In this document: positions 60,976-64,000 of the stretch, one piece after another
Layout of the letters: each line of letters begins with the position of its first letter
How positions within the stretch are numbered: the first letter of the stretch is position 1
Origin: Porphyrobacter sp.
Lineage (GTDB): Bacteria; Pseudomonadota; Alphaproteobacteria; Sphingomonadales; Sphingomonadaceae
Direction of reading: 5' to 3'
Length of the DNA stretch: 64,000 bases
NCBI GenBank assembly: GCA_016125555.1
Contig: WGLN01000003.1
Coordinates: 45,055 to 109,054 of the forward strand
Made by a program: the position numbers and the translations under genes
Notes under the pieces: model-generated
Databases searched by the model: none
What the model was told of the DNA's origin: nothing
Seen by the model: only the letters and a program-made list of their open reading frames with translations

Positions 60976-62820
60976 CTATTCGGCCGCTTCGGCAGCGGCG
61001 CCGTCCTCCTCGCGCCGCTCGCTCGCCTGGCGCGACCACATCTCGGCATAGAGCCCGCCCTTCGCCAGCAGCGCGGCATGGGTGCCGCTCTCGGCGAGCC
61101 GTCCGTGATCGAGCACGAGGATGTTGTCGGCATCGGCGATGGTCGACAGGCGATGCGCGATGGCGATGGTGGTGCGCCCTTCCTCGAGCCGCTTGAGCGT
61201 GCCGAGGATCTCCTGCTCGGTGCGCGTGTCGAGCGCGCTGGTCGCCTCGTCGAGCAGCAGGATCGGCGGGTTCTTCACCAGCGTGCGGGCGATCGCGACG
61301 CGCTGCTTCTCGCCGCCCGACAGCTTGAGCCCGCGCTCGCCGACGAGCGTCGCGAAACCATCGGGCAGGCGCGCGATCAGCGGCATCAGCGCGGCATCGC
61401 GCGCGGCTTGCGCGACGGTCTCCTCGTCCGCGCCTTCCGCCCCGTAGGCGATGTTGTAGGCGAGGCTTTCGTTGAACAGCACCGAATCCTGCGGGACGAT
61501 GCCGATTCTGGCGCGCAGCGAATCCTGCGTGACCTGCGCGATGTCCTCGCCGCTCACCAGCACACGCCCGCCTTGCGGATCGTAGAAGCGGAACAGCAGG
61601 CGCCCGATGGTGCTCTTCCCCGCGCCCGAGGGGCCGACGATCGCGGTGGTGCTGCCCGCCGGCACCTCGAAGGAGAGGCCGTTGAGGATCGTGCGTCCCG
61701 GCTCGTAGCCGAAGGTGACGTTGTCGAAGGCGACCGTGGGCCGCTTCACGATCAGCGCCGGGGCGCCGGGCGCGTCCCTCACCTCGATGTCGGTGTCGAT
61801 CAGGCGGAACATCTCGGCCATGTCGACGAGGCCCTGCCGGATCGTGCGATAGACCCAGCCGAGCACGTCCAGCGGGCGGAACAGCTGGGTGAGGTAGGTG
61901 TTGACGAAGACGAGGTCGCCGGTGGTGAGCTGGCCCTTGCTCCACCCCCAGACGGTGTAGGCCATCGCGCCGAACATCAGCAGGTTCATGATGCTCGCCT
62001 GCGCCATGTTGAGCAGGCCCACCGAGTTCTCCGAGCGGATCGCGGCCTCGGCATAGGCGCGCGCGGCCTGCGCGTAGCGGGCCTCCTCGCGCTGTTCGGC
62101 GTTGAAGTATTTGACCGTCTCGAAGTTGAGCAGCGAATCCACCGCGCGGTGGAGCGCCTTGCCGTCGAGCTCGTTCATCTCGCGCCGGAGCTTGGTGCGC
62201 CATTCGGTGATCGCGCGCGTCACCCAGACATAGGCGATGACGGTCAGCGCGGTCGCCGCGACCAGGCCGAGGCCGAAATTGATGTAGAAGATCACCGCCA
62301 CCGCGATCAGTTCGATGATGGTGGGCGCGATGTTGAACAGCAGGAAATAGAGCATCTGGTCGATGCTCTTGGTGCCGCGCTCGATGATCTTGGTGACCTC
62401 GCCCGTGCGCCGCGCGAGGTGGAAGCGCAGGGACAGGCGGTGGAGGCGGTGGAACACGTCCTCGGCGAGCCGGGTGGTGGCGACCTGCCCGACTCGTTCG
62501 AAGGCGATGTTGCGCAGGTTGTCGAAGGCGACCGATGCGAAGCGCCCGAGCGCATAGGCCGCGACCAGCGCGAGCGCGACTCTCAGCCCCGCATCGACGC
62601 TCCCCGCCATCGCGTCGACCGCGCCGCGATAGGCGAAGGGCAGCGACAGGGTGACCGCCTTGGCCGCCAGCACCAGCACCATGGCCACGACGATGCGGCG
62701 GCGCAGCGCTGCATCGTCGCTCGGCCAGAGATAGGGAAGGAAGCGCCGGAGGGTCGCCCAGCTTTCGACATTGCGCTTGGACGTGTCGGGATCGGCGGGC
62801 TGCTGGCTGTCGGGAGGCAT
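60976..62820 (-). CDS. Atm1/HMT1-type ABC exporter (fused permease-ATPase)
   Basis: This 614-residue half-transporter has six membrane helices (about 40-330) followed by an ATPase domain. The Atm1-type marks are HLARRTGEVTKIIERGTKSI and ETVKYFNAEQREEARY. The nucleotide domain has Walker A VGPSGAGKST, signature KLSGGEKQRVAIARTL, Walker B ILLLDEATSALD and H-loop IAHRLSTI. Homologues export glutathione-linked sulfur or metal conjugates. It starts at ATG 62820. It lies 110 bases before the S9 peptidase gene, with no obvious functional link. A long promoter region with the rRNA operon lies upstream. Confidence 0.93.
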   Translation of the reverse strand: MPPDSQQPADPDTSKRNVESWATLRRFLPYLWPSDDAALRRRIVVAMVLVLAAKAVTLSLPFAYRGAVDAMAGSVDAGLRVALALVAAYALGRFASVAFDNLRNIAFERVGQVATTRLAEDVFHRLHRLSLRFHLARRTGEVTKIIERGTKSIDQMLYFLLFNIAPTIIELIAVAVIFYINFGLGLVAATALTVIAYVWVTRAITEWRTKLRREMNELDGKALHRAVDSLLNFETVKYFNAEQREEARYAQAARAYAEAAIRSENSVGLLNMAQASIMNLLMFGAMAYTVWGWSKGQLTTGDLVFVNTYLTQLFRPLDVLGWVYRTIRQGLVDMAEMFRLIDTDIEVRDAPGAPALIVKRPTVAFDNVTFGYEPGRTILNGLSFEVPAGSTTAIVGPSGAGKSTIGRLLFRFYDPQGGRVLVSGEDIAQVTQDSLRARIGIVPQDSVLFNESLAYNIAYGAEGADEETVAQAARDAALMPLIARLPDGFATLVGERGLKLSGGEKQRVAIARTLVKNPPILLLDEATSALDTRTEQEILGTLKRLEEGRTTIAIAHRLSTIADADNILVLDHGRLAESGTHAALLAKGGLYAEMWSRQASERREEDGAAAEAAE

Positions 62821-63097
62821 GGTCTATGATGTGGGCGCGGGCGCGGGCTCGCGCAAGCCGCTCTCCCGTTTGGCGCAAGCTGCCGGTGCCGCGGGAATCG
62901 GATTCGGGAATCGCGAAAGACGCGGCAGCGGGAGGAAAAGGGCGATTCCGTGCCTCGGGGGTGCTCCTGAAGCCCGAAAACGGCGGAGAATCGTCCGGTC
63001 TCCGGGTGGCGCGACCGATCGTCAGCCCGGGGCGAAGCCCGGAAATGCGGGCGGAATAGGAAAAAAATGGCGGATTTCTGCGGTTCTTGCGCGGGTC
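62821..63097. other. Gene-free region upstream of the rRNA promoter
   Basis: These bases lie between the ABC exporter start (minus strand) and the rRNA promoter. They hold the presumed exporter promoter, GC-rich short inverted repeats such as GCCCGGGGCGAAGCCCGG near 63023, and no supported gene. The start of an AT-rich stretch near 63055 marks the change to rRNA upstream DNA. Confidence 0.5.
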
Positions 63098-63149
63098 TGA
63101 AATAAAATTGCAAAAAGGCGTTGACCGAATCTCAGGCCCCCCATATATG
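63098..63149 (+). promoter_or_regulatory. rRNA operon promoter with UP-like element
   Basis: TTGACC (63121-63126), a 17-base spacer and TATATG (63144-63149) form a clear promoter. An AT-rich stretch (CTGAAATAAAATTGCAAAAA, from 63098) just upstream resembles an UP element. The bases after the -10 are GC-rich, as in stringently controlled promoters. The RNA would begin near 63156, leaving a leader of about 370 bases. Confidence 0.8.
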
Positions 63150-63273
63150 GCCCTCACCGACGCGGCGCTGACGGCTTCCACCGCCACCGCAACGACCGGT
63201 CGCCAACAAATTCGGATAGCCGGTCCCCCGGTGAAAATCGGGGAACCAAGCGCTGTCCGCTATTACTGTCTGG

Positions 63274-63289
63274 CGGTTCTTTGACATCG
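63274..63289 (+). promoter_or_regulatory. boxA-like antitermination site in the rRNA leader
   Basis: CGGTTCTTTGACATCG matches the TGCTCTTTAACA-type boxA bound by NusB-S10 in rRNA antitermination, in the expected place between the promoter and 16S. Confidence 0.6.
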
Positions 63290-63522
63290 TTGGTTTTTGA
63301 TGAAGGGACATGTGGGCGACGGCGCCCGGTCCGGGGACCTCAAGGCTCCGGTAACCGGTTAACTCAAGCCGATCGCCACATCCGATCGCAGGCTCCACGC
63401 CTGCCCGGATGGCAAGCATGTTCATTCGTATCCATTACGTTTGACAGTGCAGGTATCGGCTCCTTGAAGCTCATGCCAGTGAGGTCGACGGGGTTATCCC
63501 CGTGCCTGATTGGTGTGTGACA

Positions 63523-64000
<478 letters not shown>

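Overview
The window looks like a chromosomal core segment from an alphaproteobacterium of the order Sphingomonadales, most likely family Erythrobacteraceae. The basis is high GC and a set of family-typical neighbourhoods: secB beside a Tim44-domain gene, mltA and smr; mutM divergent from ubiE-ubiB-coaBC-dut; and rpsT upstream of dnaA. The 5' part of a 16S rRNA at the right edge also reads as sphingomonad. The family assignment rests on recalled gene order and sequence style, not on a database search.

Left part (1-12.5 kb): a partial DUF4136 lipoprotein, galE, a cysteine-free L36 gene, a HAD phosphatase, and a divergent pair made of a small secreted protein and an HxlR regulator with stacked inverted repeats between them. 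recQ, a TonB-family protein and the comM ATPase follow. Next comes the ribosome/membrane-insertion block rpmH-rnpA-yidD-yidC-engB. Middle left (12.5-25 kb): a tightly overlapping trehalose cluster (otsB, a GH15 glucoamylase-like gene, otsA on the minus strand), a PAP2 phosphatase, a VOC protein, a glutathione transferase, an S1/P1-type nuclease, a LysE exporter with a cupin, dapE with a dicarboxylate/amino-acid symporter, then nth and dapB.

Centre (25-36 kb): a sirtuin deacylase, a ThiF/MoeB-type adenylyltransferase, dnaA, rpsT, mutM, then ubiE-ubiB-coaBC-dut. Right centre (36-46 kb): trpS-murJ-secB on the minus strand opposite the Tim44-domain gene, mltA and smr. Then come a tRNA-Ser(GCU), a DUF1134 protein, an aromatic aminotransferase, an acetyltransferase and a long curlin-repeat protein. 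Right part (46-63 kb): ribE/ribD, a SCO1 copper chaperone with two small partners, an ankyrin/COQ9 pair, ssb, a protein with three TonB_C-like units, a YceD-like protein beside a cytochrome bc1 chaperone, bamE, hslV and hslU split by an acyltransferase, an S9 peptidase and an Atm1-type ABC exporter. Last is an rRNA promoter and leader running into the 16S gene.

Most of the window is housekeeping: envelope biogenesis (YidC, SecB, MurJ, BamE, MltA), quinone and respiratory-complex assembly (UbiE, UbiB, COQ9, Cbp3-like, SCO1), DNA repair, and coenzyme A and riboflavin synthesis. I see no phage, transposase, integrase or CRISPR array. The most unusual items are the orphan curlin-like amyloid candidate, the three-unit TonB_C protein, a MutM zinc finger lacking one cysteine, a CoaBC with a linker of about 145 residues, the acyltransferase inside hslVU, and two convergent gene pairs that end on one shared CTAG.
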